Shown: positions 55,101 to 64,000, counted from the stretch's first letter. The stretch is 64,000 nucleotides of DNA from Acinetobacter halotolerans (GCF_004208515.1 NZ_SGIM01000001.1:186001-250000), one strand, 5' to 3'. The notes: a model not told the origin generated them from the letters alone. Numbers and translations: made by a program.

Positions 55101-55299
55101 CTTACGTTTGCGTCCTGTTCTGATGACAGCTTTTGTCGCATCACTGGGTTTTATTCCGATGGCAATCGCGACTGGAACGGGTGCAGAGGTACAGCGTCCA
55201 TTGGCAACAGTGGTGATTGGTGGGATTATTTCATCGACTTTACTGACTTTGGTGATTTTGCCTGTGGTGTATCGCTGGATGAATGAGAGGGATTGTTGA
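52159..55299 (+). CDS. czcA: Heavy-metal RND pump CzcA
   Basis: 1046 residues, inner membrane proton antiporter of the HME-RND family. The fourth helix carries DFGIIVDGAVVIVEN (about residues 415-429), the charged set of CzcA-type zinc/cobalt/cadmium pumps as opposed to copper/silver CusA. Two large periplasmic domains lie between helix pairs. The start ATG at 52159 has GGAGAGG upstream and overlaps the czcB end. Together with CzcC and CzcB it spans the envelope. Confidence 0.95.
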   Translation: MDTNSSQLPKPEGLFDRLIQFAIKNAIWVMLFVMTWIAIGVWSYQKLPIDAVPDITNTQVQINTQANGYTALEVEQRITYPIETAMAGIPDLEQTRSISRYGLSQVTIIFKDGTDIYWARQLINQRLQEADGQLPDAVDPVMSPVSTGLGEIYQWVVKAKAGAKKEDGTPYSAMDLREIQDWIVRPQLQRVKGVAEINSIGGYNKTYIVSPDLKRLQQLQISLTEFQTALQENNENRGAGFIEENGQQLTVRVPGMLSTIEDIQNITVSIKNGSPIRVSDVATVAIGHDLRTGAATYNGEETVLGIAMMMMGENSRTVAQAVDAKIQEIQSTLPKGVEIETVYDRTTLVNKAIKTVQKNLVEGAILVIVILFIFLGNFRAALITACVIPLSMLFTLTGMAQQNISANLMSLGALDFGIIVDGAVVIVENCIRRLAEAQHHAGRLLTRQERFKEVFLAAKQARKPLLFGQAIIMVVYLPIFALTGVEAKMFHPMAMTVVMALLGAMILSVTFVPAAVALFITGEVKEKESRWMQTLKGKYQQILDWAYQFKMVVVTFAISILVLTGVLTTQIGSEFAPQLSEGDFAVQQMRSPSTGLEQSLRMQENTEKLILKNFPEVKAVFARTGTAEVATDVMPPNISDAVILLKPKDQWKNPKESIDALRTRMQAFLETIPGNNSEFSQPIELRFNELISGIRSDVGIKVFGDDMSVLDTQAQAIAQKVQKISGATAVKVEQTSGLPVLNVDINNALAAQYGLSVKTIQDVVAASVGGQNVGQILQGDRRFDFEIRLPDDQRTAQNLAQLPIQLPNGGLIQLQDVAKVETISGMSQVGRENGKRRVIVTANVEGRDLGSFVQELQTTLKQQPLPAGYWLEYGGQFENLASAAARMQIVIPLALIAIFTLLMAVFHNFKESLLVFSGVPFALSGGLVALWLRDIPLSMSAGVGFIALSGVAVLNGLVMLSFIKELREQFDLHIATWQGAILRLRPVLMTAFVASLGFIPMAIATGTGAEVQRPLATVVIGGIISSTLLTLVILPVVYRWMNERDC

Positions 55300-55329
55300 C
55301 CCTTGTATTTCATGGCGGAGTCTTACTGT

Positions 55330-55379
55330 GATGAGCTTGATCTCATCCGTTAACTCCGTTACTTTTTTAAAAAAGTAAC
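55330..55379. repeat. Palindromic sequences between czcA and czcD
   Basis: GATGAG-CTTGAT-CTCATC (55330-55347), followed by a perfect 22-base palindrome, GTTACTTTTTT and its complement, at 55358-55379. They could end the czcA transcript or be members of an intergenic repeat family. Only one copy is present in the window. Confidence 0.5.
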
Positions 55380-55545
55380 CAAAAACTTTGTCATCCACAA
55401 AACCTGTTCACTTTCTGCATTTCATAAACAGCGTCGCAGAAACGGTATATAGCGGATAGCACGCAGGTTGTGGATGACGTCTAGCACGAGTAAATGACAG
55501 TGAAAATAGACGGTTTTTGTTTTTCACGCAAATGAGGAGTCCAAC

Positions 55546-56490
55546 ATGAGTGGACATCAAGGTCATGACCATAGTCATGCAGTAGTGACAGAAGGCAATG
55601 TCAAAAAATTGACCATTGCATTGGTACTCACATCGACATTTTTGGTCGTCGAGGTTATTGCGGGTTTAATGACCCAAAGTTTGGCATTACTCTCCGATGC
55701 GGCACATATGTTTACCGATGCGGCTGCACTTGCGATTGCATTGGCGGCTATTCAAATTTCCAAGCGACCAGCAGATAACAAGCGTACTTTTGGTTATCAA
55801 CGTTTTGAAATTTTGGCGGCATTATTTAATGCTTCTATGCTGTTCTTTGTGGCGATGTACATTTTGTACGAAGCGTATCAGCGCTTTACCCAACCCCCAG
55901 AAATTCATAGCTTGGGGATGCTGATTGTGGCAACACTGGGTTTGGTGATTAATTTGATTTCAATGAAGATGCTGATGTCCAGCGCTTCAGAAAGTTTAAA
56001 TATCAAAGGCGCGTATCTAGAAGTACTCAGTGATGCTTTGGGTTCCGTTGGTGTGATCATTGGTGCGATTGTGATTTATTACACCAATTGGTATTGGGTA
56101 GATACGATTATTGCGGTCGCCATTGGTTTTTGGGTATTACCAAGAACGTGGATCTTATTAAAGCAGAGTATCAATATTTTATTGGAAGGCGTGCCAGACG
56201 AAGTTGATATTGAAAAATTAAGAAATGACTTGTTGACGTTAGAGGGCGTTGAGAGTATTCATCAATTGAAAGTTTGGGCGATTAGCTCGAAGAATATTCA
56301 TTTAACTGTACATTTGTTTGCGCCGAATGCTGATCGGAAACAATTGCATCGTGCCGCAACAGAAATGTTGACACACCAACATGATATTGCTGAAGTGACC
56401 TTACAGATTGAGGATGATGCTGAGATGAATTGTCAGCATACTCATTCACATGCTGAACCAGTAAAACAAGATCCGCCACATCAGCACTAA
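55546..56490 (+). CDS. czcD: Cation diffusion facilitator CzcD
   Basis: 314 residues, six membrane helices. His-rich N-terminus (HQGHDHSH) and C-terminus (CQHTHSHAEPVK). Metal site of helix 2 is SDAAHMFTDA, and helix 5 has EVLSDALGS, with Glu where ZitB has His, as in CzcD of Cupriavidus. It moves zinc, cadmium or cobalt from cytoplasm to periplasm, where CzcCBA can expel it. Preceded by GAGGAG; separated from czcA by 246 bases, so probably its own transcript. Confidence 0.93.
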   Translation: MSGHQGHDHSHAVVTEGNVKKLTIALVLTSTFLVVEVIAGLMTQSLALLSDAAHMFTDAAALAIALAAIQISKRPADNKRTFGYQRFEILAALFNASMLFFVAMYILYEAYQRFTQPPEIHSLGMLIVATLGLVINLISMKMLMSSASESLNIKGAYLEVLSDALGSVGVIIGAIVIYYTNWYWVDTIIAVAIGFWVLPRTWILLKQSINILLEGVPDEVDIEKLRNDLLTLEGVESIHQLKVWAISSKNIHLTVHLFAPNADRKQLHRAATEMLTHQHDIAEVTLQIEDDAEMNCQHTHSHAEPVKQDPPHQH

Positions 56491-56500
56491 GCTGATGTGG
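56476..56500 (+). terminator. Hairpin at the czcD stop
   Basis: Stem CCACATCAGC / GCTGATGTGG around the stop codon. No T-run follows. Confidence 0.5.
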
Positions 56501-56526
56501 AGCGACGAGATTTTATGATCGAGGTA

Positions 56527-56865
56527 TTAATTTTGCCATTCGTGATTGCAGTCACGGCATTTCCAATGTTTCTGTGCTTGCATAAAGGCTTGCATTGAAA
56601 TTTTAAAATCAGGTAGATCACGCCAAAATAGGCCACCCGCAATCACACAGACAGCAAATACAATAACAGTGGCAATTTGTAGACCTTGACCTGCACCATT
56701 GCCAAAAATCCACATGGCAATGCTAATCAGCACCAAAATTAATAAAATAAAAATTGCTGGAACAAGTAGCACCAAACTCTTCGGTACATTTGGACGAGGG
56801 CTATTTGCACCTTGACTGACAGGCATCACTTTTACGCTTTGACATTTAGGGCAGCGGTATTGCAT
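56527..56865 (-). CDS. Small membrane protein with zinc ribbon ends
   Basis: 112 residues. CPKC at residues 5-8 and CRDC near 103-106 could form one zinc ribbon when the chain folds back. Two membrane helices lie between (about 30-52 and 58-78). The neighbouring czcD converges with it. I recognise no named family. Two Cys pairs and a basic, Trp-rich end (HKHWKCRDCNHEW-like) hint at nucleic-acid or metal binding at the membrane surface. Confidence 0.65.
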   Translation of the reverse strand: MQYRCPKCQSVKVMPVSQGANSPRPNVPKSLVLLVPAIFILLILVLISIAMWIFGNGAGQGLQIATVIVFAVCVIAGGLFWRDLPDFKISMQAFMQAQKHWKCRDCNHEWQN

Positions 56866-57096
56866 AGATTTTTCCTATTCTGTTTTGACTATTTTAGCGA
56901 AAAAAGCACAAAAGCTAAAATCGAGAATGATGCAAATCCATAAATTTACACGATTTTGACTGAGGTGAAGGTTTAGCGACATTGTATAGCCTAAGTTTTT
57001 TACCGCGTATGCATCTCGTCTAAAGCTATTCGCTAAAGCATTCACAGTCATGATAAGTTGAGTAAAGCACTAACCGAATAATACGCAAGGAAATAC

Positions 57097-58722
57097 ATGC
57101 TTCCTACTAAAATTTTAAAATTGCGTTTAGCGCGGATTGCAAAAGGTAAATCGCACCTATCCACGCAAGATAAATTAATGCTAGTGAGTATGGATAGTCC
57201 AGACCTCAGTGCCAATTTCTTTTTGCGTTTATTTAAAGTCTCTTTACCGAAGCAATGGAAATTTAAGCATGAGACAGATGAAGATATTCTCTATACAACC
57301 CAGTTGATTCAACTGATAGAAAATGAATTGATCCCTGCATATGAGTTTCATGCACGTAAGTATGCATGGTATGAGCAATGTGTGATGTACCAACTGAACT
57401 ATGTCGTTCAGCAGCCGACATCGCAGCAAATTAATGGCTACGTGCGCCAGCTTGAGTCATGTCTCGATCAACAGCCTAAAATTGATTTACTCAGTTATTT
57501 TCAACAGCACGATCCGAGTGCGGCACATGCCATTGCTTTAGCGAAAGCGTATGCTGGTGCAGGACAATACAGCCAAGCGATAGAACAATATGAGTGGGCT
57601 GCGCAGCATTCGCCACAACGCAATGAAGTCGCCTTTTATGCTTATATCGATTGTTTACTGCATCGCAACCAGCCCAACTATCAGCCCGATGTCAGTGATG
57701 CTGAATATGCCATTGCTTTGCTGTGTCAGTACCGCCAAGCAATTGATCAGAAAACCTATTCGAAAATCTTGCATAACGCTGTGAGCACTCTACTTCCTAG
57801 AGAAATTTTGCAAACACGAGGATCAGAAACCAATATTTTGATGGATGTTGGTCGTGGTTTAAATTCACTGGGCAAATCGTTAGGTGGGATACTGGGAGGA
57901 CGTGAGTTCCAAATTCCTTATAGCAAAGAGGTGATTGCCAGTGCCCCCCAATTATTAACCGACGCTGTCGTGCTAGAAAGCTTAGTGCAGTCAAGTAGCA
58001 TGCAACATGCTTTGCAACGTAAAGTGACGCTTACTAAAGATGGAATCGAACCGCAAAGCGCTGAGTCGCTACTGATAAATTTATGGCGATCTATTCAAAA
58101 TAACGTGGATATTCTAACGTTGCTGCTTGAACAGGAACAACATGAGCAACTCATACATCGCCTTACGCAACCTATCTTGGTAGATAGGAAAAAATTAGAT
58201 TTAGGGGGGATTCATACGATTTTGGAGCACGGGCTCATGCATTACTTAGGTGATATTCGTCTGGATAAGCAGCATGCTGAGCGAAATAGCTTGTATGAGC
58301 AACGAGATGTTATCGTCGCTGAAATGACAGCATTGGCTGTATGGTTCCAACAAGGAATTCTTAATAGTTATTTGCAACAACAGAGTCATCAATTGCAGCA
58401 AATCAAAACGTTGTTGTACAGTCAATTCGATGAGATGGCGCTCTCCAGCGGTTTATTTGCGTATCAATTTGAAATACAAAAACGTGTGCACGATTTATCG
58501 AATTGGTTGCAAAGAAAATTAGAAAAGGGCAATGATTTTGACAAGATGCAAGCTGCGTGGGTCACGCTACGTGAGCTTAGTCATTTTGATAGCGACGAAG
58601 GTCAAGATAAAATAAATCAGATTCAACAAAATTTAGAAAAATACAAAATGATGCGTCTAAAACAAATTTTATTAGACTCGAATCAAAGTGAAATATTGCA
58701 GCAGAAACAAGAGGAAAAGTAA
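57097..58722 (+). CDS. Hypothetical protein with TPR-like segment
   Basis: 541 residues, no signal peptide. A TPR-like pair of helices is visible (AIALAKAYAGAGQYSQAIEQ, about residues 149-168). A Gly-rich break (GRGLNSLGKSLGGILGG, about 252-268) separates it from a helical, Gln-rich C-terminal half. Conserved in Acinetobacter as far as I can tell, but no function is known to me. A second hypothetical gene follows 180 bases downstream in the same direction. Confidence 0.65.
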   Translation: MLPTKILKLRLARIAKGKSHLSTQDKLMLVSMDSPDLSANFFLRLFKVSLPKQWKFKHETDEDILYTTQLIQLIENELIPAYEFHARKYAWYEQCVMYQLNYVVQQPTSQQINGYVRQLESCLDQQPKIDLLSYFQQHDPSAAHAIALAKAYAGAGQYSQAIEQYEWAAQHSPQRNEVAFYAYIDCLLHRNQPNYQPDVSDAEYAIALLCQYRQAIDQKTYSKILHNAVSTLLPREILQTRGSETNILMDVGRGLNSLGKSLGGILGGREFQIPYSKEVIASAPQLLTDAVVLESLVQSSSMQHALQRKVTLTKDGIEPQSAESLLINLWRSIQNNVDILTLLLEQEQHEQLIHRLTQPILVDRKKLDLGGIHTILEHGLMHYLGDIRLDKQHAERNSLYEQRDVIVAEMTALAVWFQQGILNSYLQQQSHQLQQIKTLLYSQFDEMALSSGLFAYQFEIQKRVHDLSNWLQRKLEKGNDFDKMQAAWVTLRELSHFDSDEGQDKINQIQQNLEKYKMMRLKQILLDSNQSEILQQKQEEK

Positions 58723-58902
58723 CCGATCTTGAATGTAAATGCATCAAATGAAGCGGCGTAAATTTTGAGTATATACAACAAAAATACGCAAATTGCGCTG
58801 CGTTGCGTGCTAATCTAGAAAAAACGTTCGACCAGTTCGGAAAGTGGACTATAGCTCAGAAGCAGTGAGCGAATAAGTAAGAAAGGGAAGAGGGAGAGCA
58901 TC

Positions 58903-59832
58903 TTGAATCGACAAGATGATAAAAAGGCAATGTTCGATATTATGCCAGCAGATACAGCAGCATCTGATAATAAACCATCATTATCACGTCGGCTCATAAA
59001 TAAGACATTGCAACATGCACAAGATGCAGTTGAGTTTGCCAGTGATACTTCTCGTAATATTGCGGGTGTGGCAGATGCGGCATTAGATGCTTTAGATCAT
59101 GTTACCCATCATACCAAGCGCGGTGTCGAGGGGGTGCGGAACTCTGTGCGAGATATTGTCACAGAAACCAGTGAAGCTGCACGTCAAGTGGCATTAAGTA
59201 TGGCTAGAGCCTCTTTGGGGAAGAGCAGCTTAACTTTGTATTTGCCGGAAATGTTGCTCAATAATCAGATAAGAAAACGGATAGATCGTACTGAAATTGA
59301 TGACATTAAAGTTGAATGTGGCAATGATCGTTTTCATATCGAATTAGACGGACACTATCGCCGTTTTCTTTATCGTCTTTCATTAGAATTTAATGTCTTA
59401 GAATGTCGTATTGGACAGGAAAAATATTTACGTCTGCGTCAGGTAGATGAACATTTAGACCTTCAGGTCCGTCATGGCGGAACTTTGACCAATTGGGCGG
59501 CGCGTCGAGTGGGGAGTGTCAGTTTTGACGTGATTAATTCTTTGCCTATTCCTTTCTTGATTAATCATTTGATTCGGGATGTACCGGGTATTCAAAAAGA
59601 AGGGCATCGCATTTGGTATATTGATCTCGAGGAGGCTGGTTTTATTGATTTTATTAATAACCGCTCTTGGATGGTGGATAAGCTGTTAAGTTTGACTGAT
59701 TTTAGTATTCTGCCTGGTTTGAATATTTTGCAGGAAAGCCGAGAGTTGGTTCAACAGCTGGTTGACCAATTTGAGATTCGAGGCCTGCGTGTACAATCTG
59801 GACGTTTAGAGGTTCAGGTTGGCATTGGGTGA
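58903..59832 (+). CDS. Hypothetical protein, amphipathic N-terminus
   Basis: 309 residues from a TTG start at 58903 (GGGAGAG upstream; an ATG at 58930 is the alternative). Residues ~25-100 are repeats of amphipathic helix with many Ala, Asp and Val (DAVEFASDTSRNIAGVADAA), resembling membrane-associated or surfactant-like helices. The C-terminal ~180 residues are predicted alpha/beta (ECRIGQEKYLRLRQVDEHLD). Family not recognised. Confidence 0.6.
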   Translation: MNRQDDKKAMFDIMPADTAASDNKPSLSRRLINKTLQHAQDAVEFASDTSRNIAGVADAALDALDHVTHHTKRGVEGVRNSVRDIVTETSEAARQVALSMARASLGKSSLTLYLPEMLLNNQIRKRIDRTEIDDIKVECGNDRFHIELDGHYRRFLYRLSLEFNVLECRIGQEKYLRLRQVDEHLDLQVRHGGTLTNWAARRVGSVSFDVINSLPIPFLINHLIRDVPGIQKEGHRIWYIDLEEAGFIDFINNRSWMVDKLLSLTDFSILPGLNILQESRELVQQLVDQFEIRGLRVQSGRLEVQVGIG

Positions 59833-59919
59833 AATGTAGAGGCGAACTGTGTTCGCCCTATATAAAGAACATCCACCCATAAAAAAAGCCACTGTCAATG
59901 CAGTGGCTTTTTTAGAATT

Positions 59920-59995
59920 TGGCGTCCCTACGGGGATTCGAACCCCGGTTACCGCCGTGAAAGGGCGATGTCCTAGGCCTCTAGACGATAGGGAC
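59920..59995 (-). tRNA. tRNA-Glu(TTC), copy 1
   Basis: 76 bases including CCA. Anticodon loop CTTTCAC gives TTC, acceptor GTCCCTA / TAGGGAC, discriminator G. Identical to the copies at 60026 and 61811. Confidence 0.95.
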
Positions 59996-60025
59996 TTATA
60001 TTGAGGCATACATCTGAAACATTAA

Positions 60026-60101
60026 TGGCGTCCCTACGGGGATTCGAACCCCGGTTACCGCCGTGAAAGGGCGATGTCCTAGGCCTCTAGACGATAGGGA
60101 C
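60026..60101 (-). tRNA. tRNA-Glu(TTC), copy 2
   Basis: 76 bases, identical to copy 1, 30 bases away from it on the same strand, so both are probably in one precursor. Confidence 0.95.
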
Positions 60102-60280
60102 GTTTCAGAGGTGGGCGTATATTAGGTTGAATTAGATAATGTGTCAAACGCTTTTCAGGCTAAAAGTTAAAAAAAGCGAACAAGTGGATAAAATTACATC
60201 AAAATCAAAAAAATGCAGCTTGGGCAAGCTAAAACAATTGAAGTTTTAGCGAACACAAGTGCATTTTCTCTGAAATTTAT

Positions 60281-61696
60281 TTATTTTTGATCACGATAGA
60301 AGACATAGTGACTTAAGTAACATGCCGCGATAAAAATTAAACAAACAATGAGGCCAGCATGCATTTCGGGATCTGCGGCCATACTTAAGCCTGTAATGAA
60401 GCAGAACACAAACCCTAAGATTGGCACGATAGGGTACAGTGGCGCAGCAAATTTCAAATCTTTTGCGGTGTAGCCAGCTTTATACCATTGACGTCTAAAG
60501 TTGAATTGGCTCAAGCAAATGCTCATCCACACGATTACCATGGTGAATGCAGCCACGCCTAACAAATTCTTAAAGATGGTTTCTGGTGCAAAATGCTCAG
60601 ATAACAATCCAGGTATCGCACCAAACATCGTTACTACAAGCGCAATAATCGGTGTTCCACTCTTAGACAGTCGAGAGAAAAGGCTCGGAAGTTGACGTTG
60701 AGCTGACAACGACCACATCATTCGAGAAGCAGCATATAAGCCTGAGTTTGCAGCAGAGAGCAACGCGGTGATAATCACAAAGCGGATGATGTCATCTGCA
60801 TAAGGAATACCAATGTAATTAAATACCGTGACAAAGGGACTGCTACTGACACCTTCACCGCTTAAACCTGCGATTTCGAAAGGCAGCAAGGCACTAATGA
60901 CGATGATGGTACCAACGAAGAAAATCAACAAGCGCCAAATCGCTGCATTGATCGCTTTTGGAACATTGACCGCTGGATCCTTGGTTTCTCCGGCTGCCAC
61001 ACCGATTAACTCTGTCCCAGAAAAGGCAAAGTTTACAATCAGCATCGTGGTGAAAATCGGAATCAGACCTTGAGGGAACCATCCATGCGTAGTCAAGTTG
61101 TGGAACAGCGGTGCTGATTCGGCACCATCAAATGGAATTAAGCCAAAAATTGCCAATAAACCAAGTAAAATAAACACAATAACGGTTACGACTTTCACTA
61201 AGGCCAGCCAAAATTCTGACTCAGCAAAAATACGGGTGGAACTCAAGTTGAGTGCAAAAATGGTGAGTGCAAAGATAATAGTCCAAATCCACATCGAAAT
61301 ATGGGGGAACCATTCCTGCATCAATAAAGCTGCGGCGGTAAATTCTGTTCCTAGCGTGGCAGTCCATGTGAGCCAATAGACCCAAGAGATCATATAGCCT
61401 GTACCTGAACCAATATATTTTTGCGCGTATGCACCAAAAGATCCTGCTACAGGCATGTGTACAGCGAGTTCACCGAGGCATAACATCACCATATAGGCGA
61501 TCAAACCACCTAAAATATAGGCGATAATTGCACCTATAGGGCCAGTTTGGGCAATAACTTCGCCAGAACCTAGAAATAAACCTGTACCGATTGCGCCACC
61601 GAGAGAGAGCATCACCAAATGGCGAGTACTCATAGCACGTTTTAATGTTTTTGGTGCATTTGGGTCTTGATGGGTATTTGAGTTGGAAGATTGCAT
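60281..61696 (-). CDS. Amino acid permease (APC superfamily)
   Basis: 471 residues with 12 predicted membrane helices. The first helix has the substrate-binding loop GGAIGTGLFLGSG (about 33-45), typical of the amino acid transporter (AAT) family of proton symporters; the closest groups include S-methylmethionine, lysine and aromatic amino acid permeases. Substrate cannot be assigned. It is transcribed from the same strand as tRNA-Glu genes lying on both sides of it. Confidence 0.9.
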   Translation of the reverse strand: MQSSNSNTHQDPNAPKTLKRAMSTRHLVMLSLGGAIGTGLFLGSGEVIAQTGPIGAIIAYILGGLIAYMVMLCLGELAVHMPVAGSFGAYAQKYIGSGTGYMISWVYWLTWTATLGTEFTAAALLMQEWFPHISMWIWTIIFALTIFALNLSSTRIFAESEFWLALVKVVTVIVFILLGLLAIFGLIPFDGAESAPLFHNLTTHGWFPQGLIPIFTTMLIVNFAFSGTELIGVAAGETKDPAVNVPKAINAAIWRLLIFFVGTIIVISALLPFEIAGLSGEGVSSSPFVTVFNYIGIPYADDIIRFVIITALLSAANSGLYAASRMMWSLSAQRQLPSLFSRLSKSGTPIIALVVTMFGAIPGLLSEHFAPETIFKNLLGVAAFTMVIVWMSICLSQFNFRRQWYKAGYTAKDLKFAAPLYPIVPILGFVFCFITGLSMAADPEMHAGLIVCLIFIAACYLSHYVFYRDQK

Positions 61697-61810
61697 ACGA
61701 CAATTTGTCCAAGCATAGAGAAGCGGCTATTTTATGGAAAAATCGAAAATGTGCAATCTGATTTAATGGAAAGATTGTGAGAAAAATATAATTATTAGAT
61801 AAACAGAATA

Positions 61811-61886
61811 TGGCGTCCCTACGGGGATTCGAACCCCGGTTACCGCCGTGAAAGGGCGATGTCCTAGGCCTCTAGACGATAGGGAC
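61811..61886 (-). tRNA. tRNA-Glu(TTC), copy 3
   Basis: 76 bases, identical to the two copies left of the permease; it lies 115 bases upstream of the permease start. Confidence 0.95.
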
Positions 61887-62015
61887 AGATGAGGCATGGT
61901 TTGTATCCTATCTTTCACTTATGTGTTAGATCAGATACTACGCGCAGCATAGCTGCTTGTCTTGCGTTTCGGCAAAGCCTTAAAGCAGTGCTTTAAGTTT
62001 GCTATTTCGAAACTC

Positions 62016-62091
62016 TGGTGGAGCCAAGCGGGATCGAACCGCTGACCTCTACAATGCCATTGTAGCGCTCTACCAACTGAGCTATGGCCCC
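62016..62091 (-). tRNA. tRNA-Ala(GGC)
   Basis: 76 bases including CCA. Anticodon stem CTACA/TGTAG with loop ATGGCAT gives GGC. The acceptor GGGGCCA / TGGCTCC contains the G3-U70 pair that marks alanine tRNA. Confidence 0.95.
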
Positions 62092-62148
62092 AGTTTGTGT
62101 GAGGCAATATTAGGGGGATTGCACTCACACGTCAATGATTATGTTGGA

Positions 62149-63657
62149 TTAACTTTCACTATTTGCATCAATTTTCGGCAATTTTAGTGATTCATTTAAT
62201 TTTTCCCACACTTTAAGTTCTTTCTTGCTTGGCGAACCTACAATTTCTAAAGCATGACGTAAACGCGCAAAAGTTAAATCAGGACCAATCGTCACCATCG
62301 CTTGCATCACAGGGGTTGAGCTGGTTGAACCTGCAATGGCAATAAAAAAGGCAGGCATGAAATCACGCAATTTAATTTCCATTTGATTTGCCAAGTCCAT
62401 GAGCGTTTGGCTCACCGTGTCGTTGTTCCATGTGAACTGGCTTTCTAAGCGCCAAATCGCGAACTGTAAGCTTTGACGAACTTGTTCTTCAGTCAACTTT
62501 TTGCTTTCAAATTGTTCTTTGCTGATTTGTGGCATGTGATTGAAGTAAAAACCAGCCCAATTCACAGCTTCTGACAACAAGTTGATTCGCGGTTGAATCG
62601 CAGCAGCAATTTCTTCTAAAGTCTTTGGATCATTTTTCCATGTTAATAAACGTTCTAATAATTGTGCAGGTGTGAGTGCTTTTATCCATTGACCATTCAA
62701 CCAATTCAGTTTTTCAACATCAAAGATTGGGCCACCCAGTGAAACACGTTGTACGTCAAAGTTGTCCACCATGTCTTGTAGGGTGAACACTTCGCGCTCG
62801 TCAGGCATCGACCAGCCCATACGACCTAAATAATTCAATAATGCTTCAGGTAAGACACCGATATCGCGGTAGTAGTTGATCGAGGTTGGGTTTTTACGTT
62901 TTGAAAGTTTTGATTTGTCTGGGTTACGCAATAAAGGCATATGGCACAGTGCTGGCATGTCCCAACCAAAATATTGATAAAGTAATTGGTGTTTCGGTGC
63001 AGAAGGGAGCCATTCTTCACCGCGTAACACGTGGGTGATTTCCATCAAATGATCATCCACGACGTTTGCAAGGTGATAGGTTGGCAAGCCATCCGTTTTT
63101 AGCAAAACTTGCATATCGACTTGTGCCCATGGAATTTCGACTTCACCACGTAACATATCATTGATTTTACAGATACCTTGTTCAGGCACTTTCATACGAA
63201 TGACGTGTGGTTCACCCGCAGTAAGACGACGTTGAACTTCTTCTTGTGAGAGTTTTAGACCACGGCCGTCATATTTTGGTGTTTCACCACGTGCTTGTTG
63301 TTCTGCACGCATTTGATCGAGTTCTTCTGCAGTTGCAAAACAATAAAAAGCATGACCTTTTTCAACCAATTCAAGTGCATATTGTTTATATATGCCCATA
63401 CGTTCAGATTGGCGATATGGGGCATGTGGGCCACCCACATCTGGGCCTTCTGACCAATTTAAGCCTAACCAGCGTAAAGAATCTAAAATCATCTTTTCAG
63501 ATTCAGGTGTTGAACGAAGCTGATCCGTATCTTCGATACGTAAAATGAATTCACCACCGTGCTGTTGAGCAAAACATAAATTAAATAATGCAATATAGGC
63601 AGTGCCTACATGAGGAAAGCCTGTAGGAGAGGGCGCAATGCGAGTACGAACTGTCAT
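62149..63657 (-). CDS. gltX: Glutamyl-tRNA synthetase
   Basis: 502 residues, class I synthetase. The HIGH-type motif is [13 protein letters not shown] (about 9-21) and the KMSKS-type loop is KSKLSKRKN (about 249-257). The C-terminal anticodon-binding domain covers ~330-502. Acinetobacter GltX normally charges tRNA-Glu; the enzyme is next to three of its substrate tRNA genes. Start ATG at 63657; a terminator of the preceding gene lies just upstream. Confidence 0.96.
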   Translation of the reverse strand: MTVRTRIAPSPTGFPHVGTAYIALFNLCFAQQHGGEFILRIEDTDQLRSTPESEKMILDSLRWLGLNWSEGPDVGGPHAPYRQSERMGIYKQYALELVEKGHAFYCFATAEELDQMRAEQQARGETPKYDGRGLKLSQEEVQRRLTAGEPHVIRMKVPEQGICKINDMLRGEVEIPWAQVDMQVLLKTDGLPTYHLANVVDDHLMEITHVLRGEEWLPSAPKHQLLYQYFGWDMPALCHMPLLRNPDKSKLSKRKNPTSINYYRDIGVLPEALLNYLGRMGWSMPDEREVFTLQDMVDNFDVQRVSLGGPIFDVEKLNWLNGQWIKALTPAQLLERLLTWKNDPKTLEEIAAAIQPRINLLSEAVNWAGFYFNHMPQISKEQFESKKLTEEQVRQSLQFAIWRLESQFTWNNDTVSQTLMDLANQMEIKLRDFMPAFFIAIAGSTSSTPVMQAMVTIGPDLTFARLRHALEIVGSPSKKELKVWEKLNESLKLPKIDANSES

Positions 63658-63700
63658 AAGTGATCGGCGTTTAAATTAAAATTTGAACTATTATAACGAA

Positions 63701-63733
63701 AAAGCCTAGTCACGGTATGACTAGGCTCATTTA
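63701..63733 (-). terminator. Terminator of the gene entering from the right edge
   Basis: Stem AGCCTAGTC / GACTAGGCT; on the minus strand it is followed by TTTTT, between the stop at 63762 and the gltX start. Confidence 0.8.
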
Positions 63734-63761
63734 AACATGAGATGAATTACATATTTAATCG

Positions 63762-64000
63762 TTAAGAACTATGTGGTTGGAATATGGTTTGCACAAAACG
63801 AGAAAAACGCTCGTGTTGACTGGCAAAGAATGTTTGAGTGGGGGTGGTACGAATCGTATTTAGCATTTTTAACTCATCATCTGTGCTAGATAATGATAAT
63901 GAAGTATTACGTTTTTGCTGATCAAGTGCTTTAACAATAGGTGAAGTCGTTTTTTCGAGTGTTTTTAAACTATTATTTTCTTTAATTGCAGCTGCATGCC
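63762..64000 (-). CDS. Partial hypothetical protein, 3' end only
   Basis: The minus-strand frame is open from the right edge and ends in TAA at 63762-63764. About 79 residues are visible, polar and Ser/Thr-rich (LSLSSTDDELKMLNTIRTTP, ending RFVQTIFQPHSS). No domain recognised. The terminator downstream supports it as a real gene end. Confidence 0.55.
   Translation of the reverse strand, partial: HAAAIKENNSLKTLEKTTSPIVKALDQQKRNTSLSLSSTDDELKMLNTIRTTPTQTFFASQHERFSRFVQTIFQPHSS

Noticed and set aside
1-64000. CRISPR arrays, rRNA operons, complete insertion sequences or prophage
   Set aside because: I saw no regularly spaced repeats, no rRNA sequence, no complete transposase gene and no phage structural genes.

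Overview
The window reads as a chromosomal segment of an Acinetobacter species, probably not A. baumannii itself. Diagnostic genes are a close match to the Acinetobacter fatty acyl-CoA reductase Acr1, the kup gene, the split histidine genes (hisB-hisH, hisA, hisF), the OmpR/EnvZ pair, ettA, tex and a czcI-czcC-czcB-czcA-czcD metal efflux cluster. Most of the window is ordinary core genome. Two stretches are accessory: bases 1-6359 and about 43,500-49,000.

Bases 1-5043 hold the end of a genomic island. It is an AT-rich operon of four genes with no spacing: a GHKL/histidine-kinase-like ATPase (its 5' end lies outside the window), a receiver-domain protein with an unknown C-terminal domain, an unrecognised 240-residue protein and an N6-adenine DNA methyltransferase. 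A tyrosine integrase broken by several frameshifts (about 5180-6250) lies between the operon and tRNA-Ser(GGA), the likely integration site. The gene set suggests a restriction or defence system controlled by a phosphorelay-like pair. This is the best candidate here for an undescribed system.

Bases 6449-30,200 are core genes: kup, a secreted nuclease, aqpZ, an AraC regulator, a fatty acid hydroxylase-like gene, hisF, thrB, membrane proteins, a DMT exporter, a tandem universal stress protein, a SulP transporter, hisA, hisH-hisB, a GNAT protein, two tRNA-Phe genes, a CoA-transferase, envZ-ompR and tex. A decayed copy of the hisF 3' end lies beside hisF.

Bases 30,200-43,500 hold two coupled membrane proteins, an AraC-azlC-azlD set, a region of small metabolic genes (PfpI-like, NTF2-like, SDR plus a divergent LysR) containing a mosaic pseudogene scar, an HD-domain hydrolase, acr1, ettA and an acyltransferase.

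Bases 43,500-49,000 are a graveyard of Rhs tails: orphan toxin C-termini, two of them frameshifted, with small immunity-like genes, one a SUFU-family protein. They are interleaved with duplicated czcI promoters. A perfect 17-base palindrome (ATGTAAT-TTT-ATTACAT) sits at the same distance from an extended -10 box at three places. One copy now lies in front of an orphan immunity-like gene instead of czcI. The czcCBA and czcD genes follow (49,505-56,490).

The right end carries two hypothetical proteins, three tRNA-Glu genes, an amino acid permease, tRNA-Ala, gltX and the 3' end of one more gene.
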